The notes under the pieces are model-generated. The model ran no database searches. It was not told the origin of the DNA and saw only the letters and a program-made list of their open reading frames with translations. Made by a program: the position numbers and the translations under genes. Positions 42,340 to 49,193 of a DNA stretch of 57,490 nucleotides are shown here, piece after piece; the stretch's first letter is position 1, and each line of letters begins with the position of its first letter. This DNA comes from Bryobacterales bacterium (GTDB taxonomy: Bacteria > Acidobacteriota > Terriglobia > Bryobacterales > Bryobacteraceae), in contig PMTT01000502.1 of NCBI GenBank assembly GCA_003167275.1, positions 1 to 57,490 of the forward strand, given 5' to 3'.

Positions 42340-42557
42340 GTGCGCTGGAATACGACCCCCTTGAGTTCGAGATCGAAATTCTGCTGGAGCGGATGCAGGA
42401 CGACACCTCGGAGGATCTCCGGCCGGAGGATCTGTGTCCGTGTCCTGATCCCCACTGCCGATCGTGCGGCTGCTGTGAGCTGAACCCGTGCGAAGACGGA
42501 TGTACGCGCGTCGAGCCCGACCTTTGCAGCCGGTGCGTGGCTGGGCAAGCGGCATGA
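42336..42557 (+). CDS. Cysteine-cluster phage protein, copy 1
   Basis: 73 aa. Acidic helical start (LEYDPLEFEIEILLERM), then a compact zinc-type cluster: CRSCGCCELNPCEDGC and LCSRCVAG. The CxxCGC...PC..GC...DLCS.C pattern also occurs in the two leftward proteins at 46132-46371 and 47139-47552. Such modules are frequent in phage proteins and are probably protein- or DNA-binding. Confidence 0.65.
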   Translation: MSALEYDPLEFEIEILLERMQDDTSEDLRPEDLCPCPDPHCRSCGCCELNPCEDGCTRVEPDLCSRCVAGQAA

Positions 42558-42730
42558 GCTACTCCCCACTTGCCACGTTCAAGAAGTTCTGGCGAAAGGA
42601 ACATGTTCGCTTCGGTCTGTGTGTGCGGACTCGGAAGTGCTGGTGGATCGTTAAGCGCCACAAGAAGGCGACCGACGCGACGATCATCCGATTTCAGCGG
42701 TCTTTGCCGCGAACGCGGAGAAGCTGGTGA
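42554..42730 (+). CDS. Small basic protein, last of the operon
   Basis: 58 aa, ATGA-coupled. Very basic (FKKFWRKEHVRF, RTRKCWWIVKRHKKATDATI), aromatic-rich. Plausible nucleic-acid binder. No family recognised. Confidence 0.45.
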   Translation: MSYSPLATFKKFWRKEHVRFGLCVRTRKCWWIVKRHKKATDATIIRFQRSLPRTRRSW

Positions 42731-42980
42731 GCGGGTCGCGCTGACATCGCGCGCCCCGTGTTTCCAGGCCTTTCCCCACCAAAGACCCTGCGTTTTTCCC
42801 CTTTTTCCGCCGATATCATGTACAGGCTCGAACATAGCTGTTACGCTCGTTTTGGCCCAGGTGCTTGTACAGGCACTTTTTAGGCGCCAGGGCGCACCGG
42901 GGCACCGGAAGCCGGCGGATTCCTGAGCGTCCGCCGGCAGCGCCCGCACAAAAACGCACACCGAAAGGCTGGTATACGGC
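42731..42980. promoter_or_regulatory. Regulatory gap before the serine recombinase
   Basis: 250 bp without a gene. Contains a TGTACA site (catgtacaggc, near 42823), a near-perfect 16-bp palindrome GTGCTTGTACAGGCAC (near 42861) followed by TTTTT, and a perfect 9-bp stem-loop (GCCGGCGGA at 42911-42919 with TCCGCCGGC at 42930-42938) just before the recombinase ribosome-binding region. Probably operator sites plus an RNA hairpin controlling recombinase expression. Confidence 0.5.
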
Positions 42981-43730
42981 ATGGCTGGAAGTCAAAACAC
43001 CCTCCGCAGGGCCAAGACGGGAGAAAACATTGGAGCGCGCGCAGTGGGGTACGTACGCGTCTCGACCAGCAAGCAGGCGATGAGTCCGGAGGCGCAGAAA
43101 GAGAAAATCCAGGCCCTTGCGCACCTGCAGGACCTCTCGCTGATCGAGGTGATCACGGATCGGGAGACGGCCAAAGAGGGCAGCATCCACAAGCGTGCCG
43201 GCGTGATGCGCGTGCTGGAGATGGCGAGGACTCACCAGGTGGAGCGGATCGTGATCGCCAAGCTGGACCGCTTGACGCGGTCGGTGGTGGACCTGGGGGA
43301 GATCCTGACGCTGCTGGACAAGCACGGGACGGCGCTGGTATCGGCCACGGAGAGTTGGATGGACACCGGCTCCGCGGCCGGCCGGATGATTCTCAACATC
43401 GTTACCTCAGTGGCGCAGTGGGAGCGGGAAGCTATCGCCGAGCGGACGTCTATGGTCCTGCAATACAAGAAAGCCCATCACCAGGTCTACAACGCGGAGC
43501 CCTACGGCTGGAAGGCGGTGGGAAAGGCGCGCTATGGGCGCAAGCTTGCCGGCAAGAAGCTCGAACCCATCGCGGCGGAGCAGGCCGTGCTGAAGCGGAT
43601 ACGTAAAATGCGCAACGGGGGTAAGGTGGCACTGCGCGCGATCGCGGAGAAGTTGAACCGGGAGAGAGTGCCGACGAAGAAGAAGGGCGGCCGCTGGTTC
43701 GCGTCGACAGTGGCGAACTGCTTGAAGTAG
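42981..43730 (+). CDS. Serine recombinase (probable phage integrase)
   Basis: 249 aa. Resolvase-type catalytic domain: GYVRVSTSKQ with the nucleophilic Ser (residue about 31), IAKLDRLTRSVVDLGEIL with the conserved Arg residues, and the E-helix region AAGRMILNIVTSVAQWEREA then IAERT. A short recombinase-like DNA-binding part follows (GKVALRAIAEKLNRERVPTK, FASTVANCLK). It lacks the zinc-ribbon/coiled-coil of large integrases, so it is compact. The only recombinase in the prophage and thus the likely integrase, acting on the 19-bp repeat sites. Confidence 0.87.
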   Translation: MAGSQNTLRRAKTGENIGARAVGYVRVSTSKQAMSPEAQKEKIQALAHLQDLSLIEVITDRETAKEGSIHKRAGVMRVLEMARTHQVERIVIAKLDRLTRSVVDLGEILTLLDKHGTALVSATESWMDTGSAAGRMILNIVTSVAQWEREAIAERTSMVLQYKKAHHQVYNAEPYGWKAVGKARYGRKLAGKKLEPIAAEQAVLKRIRKMRNGGKVALRAIAEKLNRERVPTKKKGGRWFASTVANCLK

Positions 43731-43746
43731 CGGCCACCCCTTCCGG

Positions 43747-43870
43747 CTAACTGGCGGCGGCCGCGGTCTTGGTCTTGCGCTTGTGGGACTTGGCGGCGGG
43801 TGAGGGCGCCGGCTGCTGCTGGCCAGTGGAAGCGGCAGCAGCGGGGCTCGAAGCGGATCCACTTACGCAT
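43747..43870 (-). pseudogene. Fragment of an MRKWIRF-type gene, frame broken
   Basis: The first 15 codons (MRKWIRFEPRCCRFH) duplicate the start of the 65-aa gene at 44307-44504, with about 45 bp conserved at DNA level. Downstream the frame departs from that gene. A -1 shift would give a sensible basic ending (AAKSHKRKTKTAAAS, stop), whereas the original frame runs antisense through the recombinase. Best read as a duplicated, frameshifted remnant. Confidence 0.45.
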
Positions 43871-43873
43871 CAC

Positions 43874-44122
43874 TCAAGCCCTCCCTTGTTTGACCGCTTT
43901 CGCGAACTCTTGCAGCTCCTGGTGAAGGTCGGTCATCATTTGCAGGTCTGCGTCGGTGGGCTCGGATTCCGGAGCGAATGCCTGGATCACCCGGAACAGG
44001 ATGGATTCAGCGCCCGCGTAGAACGCACGGCGCATCTCTCTTCGCTGGGTGGCACCGTGCGAATCGTTGAACACCATCCGGGAGAATTCATTCCACTGCT
44101 CTGCCATTAACTGTCGTTTCAT
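43874..44122 (-). CDS. Small helical phage protein
   Basis: 82 aa (MKRQLMAEQWNEFSRMVFND...). The segments QRREMRRAFYAGAESILFRV and DLQMMTDLHQELQEFAKAV recur in small early proteins of many temperate phages; function unknown. Its start overlaps the preceding gene's stop, in the leftward early operon. Confidence 0.65.
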   Translation of the reverse strand: MKRQLMAEQWNEFSRMVFNDSHGATQRREMRRAFYAGAESILFRVIQAFAPESEPTDADLQMMTDLHQELQEFAKAVKQGRA

Positions 44123-44224
44123 GCTTCCTCCCCGGTGGCCAGCATCTTTCCATCCCGAGCCAGTTTCTTTTCTGGGACCGGTGCAGGCTCGGCACGCTGG
44201 ACGATCATCCACCCGGTGCCGGCC
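44119..44224. repeat. 106-bp direct repeat, copy A
   Basis: Identical over 106 bp to 44697-44802 (578 bp away). Encodes the C-terminal 34 residues of one early protein and the start codon of the next. Perfect identity implies a recent duplication or ongoing gene conversion. Confidence 0.95.
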
Positions 44225-44310
44225 TGTACGAGCAGTCCCATGATTTCAGAGATGCTTTTCATGACGGGCACTTCGGTGCTTTCGGTGAAGATCGACTTGG
44301 GCTTGCTCAT
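44119..44310 (-). CDS. Small protein with duplicated GTGWMIVQRAEP tail (copy 2)
   Basis: 63 aa. A unique N-terminal half (MSKPKSIFTESTEVPVMKSI) is joined to a C-terminal module (AGTGWMIVQRAEPAPVPEKK ...) encoded by a 106-bp sequence identical to 44697-44802. Shows exon-like module reuse. Function unknown. Confidence 0.6.
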   Translation of the reverse strand: MSKPKSIFTESTEVPVMKSISEIMGLLVQAGTGWMIVQRAEPAPVPEKKLARDGKMLATGEEA

Positions 44311-44504
44311 GAAACTCCTGTGACTGCGAGGTAGGGGGTGCGGGTGAGACGGCGGCGACAGGCGGAGCACTGGGCGGGCGGATGGTCGGTGGTGTCGCGG
44401 ACATCGATGTCGGCATAGCGCAGGCCGCAGATGGTGATGTGGGCGCCTGCGGCCGAGACGTGGAAGCGACAGCAGCGCGGTTCGAAGCGGATCCATTTAC
44501 GCAT
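44307..44504 (-). CDS. Small Cys-containing protein, MRKWIRF type
   Basis: 65 aa: MRKWIRFEPRCCRFHVSAAG, then ICGLRYADIDV and CSACRRRL. Four to five cysteines in CC and CxxC arrangement suggest a zinc site. Starts within the end of the upstream gene (8-bp overlap). Its 5' end is duplicated at 43826-43870. Confidence 0.6.
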   Translation of the reverse strand: MRKWIRFEPRCCRFHVSAAGAHITICGLRYADIDVRDTTDHPPAQCSACRRRLTRTPYLAVTGVS

Positions 44505-44700
44505 GATCCCCTCCAACTCCACCCACGGTTGGCGGTTGCTTCCGCAATTCTTCCGGCTCCATGCCGAACACGTGCCGGTAGATCCTGCGCTCCATCGCTG
44601 AGAGTGTGCCAAGCTCCAGCTTTCGGGCAACTGCGATGAGATCAATGGTAGCGGTGAGGCCTCCGCCCTTGCGGCGGTAGACACGGATAGCGCGGCTCAT
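44497..44700 (-). CDS. Small phage protein
   Basis: 67 aa (MSRAIRVYRRKGGGLTATID). The helical part LIAVARKLELGTLSAMERRI then YRHVFGMEPEEL looks ordered. The start codon is the last element of the 106-bp repeat. No family recognised. Confidence 0.6.
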   Translation of the reverse strand: MSRAIRVYRRKGGGLTATIDLIAVARKLELGTLSAMERRIYRHVFGMEPEELRKQPPTVGGVGGDHA

Positions 44701-44802
44701 GCTTCCTCCCCGGTGGCCAGCATCTTTCCATCCCGAGCCAGTTTCTTTTCTGGGACCGGTGCAGGCTCGGCACGCTGGACGATCATCCACCCGGTGCCGG
44801 CC
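44697..44802. repeat. 106-bp direct repeat, copy B
   Basis: See copy A at 44119-44224; no mismatch in 106 bp. Confidence 0.95.
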
Positions 44803-44969
44803 CAGTCGATCCGTTCAGCGGTGCCCCTGTCGAGGTAGGGCACGGTATCTGACCAGCCGATATCGCGGCCGGATCCACGGGCGAAGGCCTCCAGCATGGC
44901 GGCGCCTTCTGCTGCGGACATGCCGTTCGCGACGACGCGGCGGAGGGCGAGTTCCAGGATGTCGGCCAT
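44697..44969 (-). CDS. Small protein with GTGWMIVQRAEP tail (copy 1)
   Basis: 90 aa. The N-terminal half (ADILELALRRVVANGMSAAE, GAAMLEAFARGSGRDIGW) is helical and unrelated to copy 2; the C-terminal 34 residues are identical to it. The fusion of different heads to the same tail suggests the tail is a functional module, for example a docking peptide. Confidence 0.6.
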   Translation of the reverse strand: MADILELALRRVVANGMSAAEGAAMLEAFARGSGRDIGWSDTVPYLDRGTAERIDWAGTGWMIVQRAEPAPVPEKKLARDGKMLATGEEA

Positions 44970-45202
44970 TAGCGGAACTCCGTGTATAACCTTGCAACCA
45001 TGGCCTCCGCTTCCTTCCACCGTCGCCGCAAACTGGCAACTAGCGGGGCGCGCTTGGGATCGCGCGCTCGATGTTCCCCGGGAAGGACCTCGCCATCGAT
45101 CCCGGATTCCAAGAAATTCTGGTAACCGCCGAGCATCCGGACCAGGCGCAACGCGTCTTGCCTGGTAATCCGGATCTCTTCGACGCGGGCGCGGCGGGCC
45201 AT
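44969..45202 (-). CDS. Small basic phage protein
   Basis: 77 aa (MARRARVEEIRITRQDALRL ... LVASLRRRWKEAEAMVARLY). Helical and basic; no recognised domain. Stop and next start share one base. Confidence 0.55.
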   Translation of the reverse strand: MARRARVEEIRITRQDALRLVRMLGGYQNFLESGIDGEVLPGEHRARDPKRAPLVASLRRRWKEAEAMVARLYTEFR

Positions 45203-45204
45203 CT

Positions 45205-45471
45205 TTACTTACCCCCGTTCCTGGGCGACACCAACCGTGGAACATCCCGGCCTTCGTCCGGCAGGTTGAAGAAGCCGGTACCGGGAGACGAGCCGTTGAT
45301 TGCCCTCACCATGGCGACCTCGACCCTTGCTGAATCGATGATCTGCCGCGATACGGCGCAGATCATCTTCTCCCGCTCCAGATCCAATGGCTTCTCCGGG
45401 TCCGGGTCCTTCAACCTTTCGAGAGCCTCAAACAGGTGGTTCCGAAGGTCCTCAATCTTGTTCCGTGCCAC
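45205..45471 (-). CDS. Small conserved-type phage protein
   Basis: 88 aa, GTG start. The pattern IEDLRNHLFEALERLKD, then REKMICAVSRQIIDSARVEV, is common among uncharacterised early proteins of temperate phages, where it lies near replication genes. Overlaps the HNH gene end by 20 bp. Confidence 0.68.
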   Translation of the reverse strand: MARNKIEDLRNHLFEALERLKDPDPEKPLDLEREKMICAVSRQIIDSARVEVAMVRAINGSSPGTGFFNLPDEGRDVPRLVSPRNGGK

Positions 45472-46141
45472 GCTGCCTCCTCTTAATCTGGCGCTTGAGC
45501 GCGCCGGTCAACATGATCACTTGCACCAGCTCTGGGGGGAGCCTGTTCCACATCGCGTTACGGCGGGCGTTGTCAGCCATGGACATGAGCTCCAAGTTCT
45601 CGATGGCGCAATTTGCCCGGTTGCGATCCTTAAACGCCACGATGTGCTTTGGCGGGATGGGTCCGTTGTGCTGCTCCCACACGTAGCGGTTGAGCAGCGG
45701 CCAGACCTTTGTATTGCCGAAGCCGGTCGCCTCCTTTCCGTGCACCGCTTCGCGGACCTTGATCCGGAGGAAGCCTTCCGAATCGGGCGTGATTGTGCCG
45801 ATCGCCTTCCAATTCTTCGCGGCCATTCCGGATCGGCATCCCGCTTTGAACTGCGTCTCCCGCATGCGCCCCGGAGCCCAGCCGGGCATCTTCACGCCCT
45901 TGTTCGCCGGCACCTGGCCCTTCTGGAATCGGGTCCGTTCGGATCCCGGCACCACATCGCCCTTGCGCAGCCAGCCGCAACCCTCCGGCGATCTCTTGAG
46001 TCCGTCTTTGAACGCCTGGCCGTTGATCGAGCAGACGCTTCGCCGAAAGATCCCGGCAACCACTGAGGTGGCAAACTTGGGATAGATCTCCCGCAGGTAA
46101 GAACGCTCCCAGTCGGCCCAAAGTTTCCTGGTCACACGCAC
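45452..46141 (-). CDS. HNH endonuclease
   Basis: 229 aa, GTG start. An N-terminal HTH-like region (ADWERSYLREIYPKFATSVV) and a linker (RTRFQKGQVPANKGVKMPG) are followed by the HNH nuclease core LNRYVWEQHNGPIPPKHIVA, FKDRNRANCAIENLELMSMA, DNARRN. The HNH core with the NRxxNxIENLELMS element is typical of free-standing phage HNH (homing-type) endonucleases. It sits inside the early operon and may be selfish or assist packaging or recombination. Confidence 0.87.
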   Translation of the reverse strand: MRVTRKLWADWERSYLREIYPKFATSVVAGIFRRSVCSINGQAFKDGLKRSPEGCGWLRKGDVVPGSERTRFQKGQVPANKGVKMPGWAPGRMRETQFKAGCRSGMAAKNWKAIGTITPDSEGFLRIKVREAVHGKEATGFGNTKVWPLLNRYVWEQHNGPIPPKHIVAFKDRNRANCAIENLELMSMADNARRNAMWNRLPPELVQVIMLTGALKRQIKRRQRGTEQD

Positions 46142-46371
46142 CTCGAACAGAGAGTGTCAGTTGCCCAGATACATCCGCCGGGGCAGGCCTGGGAGTTGGA
46201 GCATCCACAGACAGAGCAGCGCTGCTCGCCGGCGGATTGCGCGAATTGGTCCCTCGCCTCAATGGCCACTTCGGCCAGGCCGGCGACTACGATCGCCAGT
46301 TCGGATTGATTGAGACCGTAGCTTGAGCAGCCGTTTGCCCTTGGGCGTGACGGAGTAGGCGGACTGTTCAC
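46132..46371 (-). CDS. Cysteine-cluster phage protein, copy 2
   Basis: 79 aa, GTG start (uncertain, since it overlaps the upstream gene by 113 bp and no better start exists in frame). Helical middle (NQSELAIVVAGLAEVAIEAR) and a C-terminal zinc-type module CSVCGCSNSQACPGGCIW then LCSRC. Same module as in the genes at 42336 and 47139. Confidence 0.6.
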   Translation of the reverse strand: MNSPPTPSRPRANGCSSYGLNQSELAIVVAGLAEVAIEARDQFAQSAGEQRCSVCGCSNSQACPGGCIWATDTLCSRCV

Positions 46372-46462
46372 AGACGGAGTCGTAGTGCTCCTCGATCGCT
46401 CCCATGCGAACGAGTTCGTCCAGGACGGCCTTCACCTCAGTTATTTCCAGTGCTTCTTCCAT
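46259..46462 (-). CDS. Small winged-helix-like protein
   Basis: 67 aa with Shine-Dalgarno aaggaaagg. Sequence EVKAVLDELVRMGAIEEHYD, then SAYSVTPKGKRLLKL, has the shape of a winged-helix recognition helix plus beta wing. Possibly a small regulator of the early operon. Confidence 0.5.
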   Translation of the reverse strand: MEEALEITEVKAVLDELVRMGAIEEHYDSVCEQSAYSVTPKGKRLLKLRSQSIRTGDRSRRPGRSGH

Positions 46463-46502
46463 TTGAGTGTTCCTTTCCTTGGTCGATTCGGAATGCCGGA
46501 GG

Positions 46503-46643
46503 CTAGCTGCCACAGTGCCATGGGTCGATTTGCACATCCGGCGGTGTGCATACGATCGGAGTAATCCCCGTTGGCTTCACGGGTGAATGGGCCGACAGCA
46601 CCGTTAGCAGGGCTGCGGCAAACAGCAGCAAAAGCATTCTCAT
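46503..46643 (-). CDS. 46-aa exported small protein
   Basis: A short signal peptide or membrane anchor (MRMLLLLFAAALLTVLSAHS) is followed by a 26-residue tail with two cysteines (IVCTPPDVQIDPWHCGS). Strong Shine-Dalgarno (aaaggaaagtgaat) supports translation. Cys spacing could allow a disulfide in the periplasm. Rz1-like or superinfection-exclusion roles are possible, not shown. Confidence 0.6.
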   Translation of the reverse strand: MRMLLLLFAAALLTVLSAHSPVKPTGITPIVCTPPDVQIDPWHCGS

Positions 46644-46657
46644 ATTCACTTTCCTTT

Positions 46658-46696
46658 CGGGGGCTCGAGCAGGAAATGGGAGAACCCGAGCCCCCG
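46658..46696. repeat. 10-bp stem-loop upstream of the exported small protein
   Basis: CGGGGGCTCG and CGAGCCCCCG pair perfectly around a 19-nt loop. In the leftward transcript it lies directly before the Shine-Dalgarno of the 46-aa gene. No T-run follows, so not a classical terminator. Confidence 0.6.
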
Positions 46697-46804
46697 GCCT
46701 TGTTCGACTCGTGAGGGACCACGGGAATCGTCGGCTCCCGCTGCCTATCCGGCGTTGCCGCTGCCGGCCGCGTTCTCCCCTCGGCCACGAGGGAAAGCTT
46801 GGGC
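46697..46804. other. Short gap without a supported gene
   Basis: An open leftward frame crosses it but has no Shine-Dalgarno and low-complexity content. Nothing else seen. Confidence 0.4.
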
Positions 46805-46873
46805 CTAGCTGAATAGCCAGGCTAAAAACGCAATAACAGCGGGAAGGATGATGATGATCGGATCGCTGGACAT
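46805..46873 (-). CDS. 22-aa transmembrane microprotein
   Basis: MSSDPIIIILPAVIAFLAWL (plus FS): a single membrane helix spanning nearly the whole peptide. Preceded by a very good ribosome-binding site (aaaggagcaaccaaacg), which is the main evidence that it is expressed. The Shine-Dalgarno itself follows a 14-bp palindrome CCGGCTCGAGCCGG. Possible pinholin-like, regulatory or exclusion peptide. Confidence 0.55.
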   Translation of the reverse strand: MSSDPIIIILPAVIAFLAWLFS

Positions 46874-46894
46874 CGTTTGGTTGCTCCTTTCTTT

Positions 46895-46908
46895 CCGGCT
46901 CGAGCCGG
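46895..46908. repeat. 14-bp perfect palindrome
   Basis: CCGGCTCGAGCCGG, immediately upstream of the Shine-Dalgarno of the 22-aa gene on the leftward transcript. Shares GCTCGAGCC with the arm of the stem-loop before the 46-aa gene. Confidence 0.7.
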
Positions 46909-46923
46909 ATCACATAGGGAAAA

Positions 46924-47142
46924 TCAGGGGCGTCTTCTTCGCTGGAGGAACGCCGCGAATTCGGGCGATACGCTGTCCACACGGCGTTTGGCGGCGGACT
47001 GACGCACGATGCGGGCGAGCTCCTGGAGGGCCTCGACAGTCTTCGCGTCCGGGGGCTTGCCGAGCTGCACGCGCATGGATCCGCCGGCGCCGTCTGCGAT
47101 GTCGTAGCACTGCATGCGGACCCTTGGCTTGGGGCGGGTCAT
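46924..47142 (-). CDS. Small phage protein
   Basis: 72 aa (MTRPKPRVRMQCYDIADGAG). N-terminal beta strand part and a C-terminal helix (EALQELARIVRQSAAKRRVD), basic end. ATG overlaps the preceding stop (4 bp). Family not recognised. Confidence 0.6.
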   Translation of the reverse strand: MTRPKPRVRMQCYDIADGAGGSMRVQLGKPPDAKTVEALQELARIVRQSAAKRRVDSVSPEFAAFLQRRRRP

Positions 47143-47552
47143 GGCATGCTCCTGTACGCCTGCCCCTGTCTCGCCTGGCGTTGGTACTCGCGCATCAATG
47201 CGGACATGTTGGCGCGGAGTGCGGCTTCGGCCCATTCGACCAGCGCCGCTACGGCCGTGGCGCACGTGGTGCAGAGGTCTTCTTTGCCCATCCAGGCGCA
47301 CGGCGGGTTGCAGGGCTCGCGCTCCGTGCATCCGCAGACGCGGCAACGTGCCGTGGAGAGGCTGCGGTGCTTGGCCACGGCGTCTCGGATCTTGGTATCG
47401 GGATCGGCTGTTGCTGTTGCACCGGGGTGAGAGAGGGCCTCAAATCGGATGGCCTGCTCCAACACGTCCGTGGGCACGGTTTCCATGGCCTGGGCGATCT
47501 GCTCGGGAGTGAGCCGATTCATGCGGGCGGCGAATTCGGGGGTGAACTCCAT
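47139..47552 (-). CDS. Cysteine-cluster phage protein, copy 3
   Basis: 137 aa. Helical start (FAARMNRLTPEQIAQAMETV), central zinc-type module CRVCGCTEREPCNPPCAW followed by DLCTTC, and a C-terminal helix. The module is the same as in two other prophage proteins. Located directly after the replication gene, sharing one base with its stop. Confidence 0.65.
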   Translation of the reverse strand: MEFTPEFAARMNRLTPEQIAQAMETVPTDVLEQAIRFEALSHPGATATADPDTKIRDAVAKHRSLSTARCRVCGCTEREPCNPPCAWMGKEDLCTTCATAVAALVEWAEAALRANMSALMREYQRQARQGQAYRSMP

Positions 47553-48892
47553 CAGGCCACCTCCGTGATACCGAGAAGCTTCACCAGGTGCTCACGGGCG
47601 AATGAGCGGACGTCTTGCTCTTCGGCGTGTTCGTATTCCCTTAGTAGGGCGATCGCTTCCGCCCTGGGCATTGATGAAAAGCCGGGGAGGGTGACCATCT
47701 CGGAGTCCTGCCGTTGCACGCGCCACGCTTCAAAGCCGGGGGATTCGAAGTTCGGCGGCACACCTCTTAGCAGGAAGCCGATCCAGTTCTCTACGCGGTT
47801 GCGCTTGGCCTTGATGACGGTCTGGCGCACGAAATGCGCGACTTCTTCCGGCGTGCAGTCCGGAGCGAAGTCCCGGCAGTGGCCGAAGAGGAGGTTCACG
47901 TCGCGGGAGGCGGGGGAGCAGACCTGGCGCATGGCGGCGTCGATGGGGCCGAGCTGCTCGGCGGTCAATGCCCGGGGGCGGGGTTGGGAGACCAGTCCGG
48001 GGGGCGGGGCGGATTCAGCGCTGGTGCGGGGCGCCCGATCTGACGATTTCGCCCCTACACTCGCACCTGTCGGCATGGGGGGATGGGGATCGGCGGGCCT
48101 AGCGGACGGAGCAGTTGAGGGCGGCGCCGTGCCGTTGGGATTTAGGACCGCCGAAGACTGGGCGTGGCCGTTTACCCGTTGGCCATCGAATATCGCCAGT
48201 TTGGAGAGGTTGAGCAGCGGTTCGCCGAACAGTTCCAACTGGATGAACGTTTGAGTGTGCGGCTTCTTTTCCGCTCGCAGGACCGGGACCTTAAACGCTA
48301 CGTTGATGCGGTCCCCAACCGGCTCGGTTTTCTCGCGCACCAAGGCCACGGCTTCCGCCATCGCACGCTTGCGCCAGTCTTCAAACTCGACCCGGTTGGC
48401 GACATACTGCATCTGCTTGGCGCGGGGCATCGCGGCTACCGCCGTCTTCTGGTACGGCGGGAGGGTTTCGATGTAGGAGGCCACCGGATCTTTAGGCGGC
48501 GCCTCGGCGGGGCCGTCTTCGCTCAGGACAGGCCGGGCCACCGGGAAATCGGCGCACAGCCAGAATTTCCCTTCCGCTTTCCTCACCCACCCTTTCTTGA
48601 CGGCTCCCTCGATTGCCCTACGAGCCTTGCGCACCGTCCAGTGATAGTGCGCGGCCAGGTCCTTCGTTTCCAGTGCGCGCCCGAAAGCATCGCAGGCGTA
48701 TGGCGTCCGCGTGGGGATCGACTCCTCCATCGGGCTGCGGTACCGGATGGTGTTGAAGTAAACCCAAGCCATGGCCTGTTCGACCGGGTCTTTGGATTCC
48801 ATCAGCCGCATGTGCTGGCGCGGCGGGATGGGGTCATACCCCTCCTTGGAGCCAATTTCCTGCATCAACTGATCGTTGTTTGGGCTGCTCAT
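47552..48892 (-). CDS. Phage replication initiator-like protein
   Basis: 446 aa. A winged-helix DNA-binding region near residues 75-110 (LETKDLAAHYHWTVRKARRA, then IEGAVKKGWVRKAEGKFWL), a helical middle part, a long Pro/Ser-rich linker, and a C-terminal domain (FGHCRDFAPDCTPEEVAHFV, VENWIGFLLRGVPPNFESPG) resembling parts of phage O/replication proteins. No helicase motifs, so it probably recruits host DnaB. Largest gene of the early operon, preceded by a perfect 22-bp palindrome. Confidence 0.65.
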   Translation of the reverse strand: MSSPNNDQLMQEIGSKEGYDPIPPRQHMRLMESKDPVEQAMAWVYFNTIRYRSPMEESIPTRTPYACDAFGRALETKDLAAHYHWTVRKARRAIEGAVKKGWVRKAEGKFWLCADFPVARPVLSEDGPAEAPPKDPVASYIETLPPYQKTAVAAMPRAKQMQYVANRVEFEDWRKRAMAEAVALVREKTEPVGDRINVAFKVPVLRAEKKPHTQTFIQLELFGEPLLNLSKLAIFDGQRVNGHAQSSAVLNPNGTAPPSTAPSARPADPHPPMPTGASVGAKSSDRAPRTSAESAPPPGLVSQPRPRALTAEQLGPIDAAMRQVCSPASRDVNLLFGHCRDFAPDCTPEEVAHFVRQTVIKAKRNRVENWIGFLLRGVPPNFESPGFEAWRVQRQDSEMVTLPGFSSMPRAEAIALLREYEHAEEQDVRSFAREHLVKLLGITEVA

Positions 48893-48915
48893 ATTCAGAC
48901 CTTGCCGTCCTAACC

Positions 48916-48937
48916 AATGACCATGTACATGGTCATT
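48916..48937. promoter_or_regulatory. 22-bp perfect palindrome with TGTACA centre
   Basis: Half-site AATGACCATGT and its exact complement abut without spacer, giving the centre TGTACA seen at other prophage control regions. It lies 24 bp upstream of the replication gene start and overlaps the stop of the preceding gene. Operator is likeliest; an RNA hairpin is the alternative. Confidence 0.6.
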
Positions 48938-49184
48938 TTGAAAATAAGTGCTTTGTTTTGAATCCAGGCTCCATTAATAGGTTGCCGTTCGCTTTCCTTA
49001 AAGCCTCGAAGTCAGCCCATCCCTCGGCCGCGGCCAGTTCGCCGTCCTGGACGATGACTACCAGCCGTCTGATTTTGGGGTTTTCGAGTTGCTCGTCAAT
49101 CCGCGCCGGGTCGTTCAGGTTCAGCGCCATCGCCACAATTTCGCGAGCGGTTCGGACCTTGGGAACCAACTTGAGATCGGCCAT
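48933..49184 (-). CDS. Small phage protein, first gene of the early operon
   Basis: 83 aa (MADLKLVPKVRTAREIVAMA). Reads NPKIRRLVVIVQDGELAAAE then GWADFEALRKANGNLLM: an alpha/beta mini-protein similar to small proteins often beside phage replication genes. Shine-Dalgarno gaaaggtgg, preceded by a hairpin (about 49201-49223, arms built on GCGT and ACGC). Confidence 0.6.
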   Translation of the reverse strand: MADLKLVPKVRTAREIVAMALNLNDPARIDEQLENPKIRRLVVIVQDGELAAAEGWADFEALRKANGNLLMEPGFKTKHLFSK

Positions 49185-49193
49185 GCAAGCCAC

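Noticed and set aside
46441-46788. Leftward frame starting MAEGRTRPAAATPD
   Set aside because: No ribosome-binding site, and it overlaps two better supported small genes in another frame.
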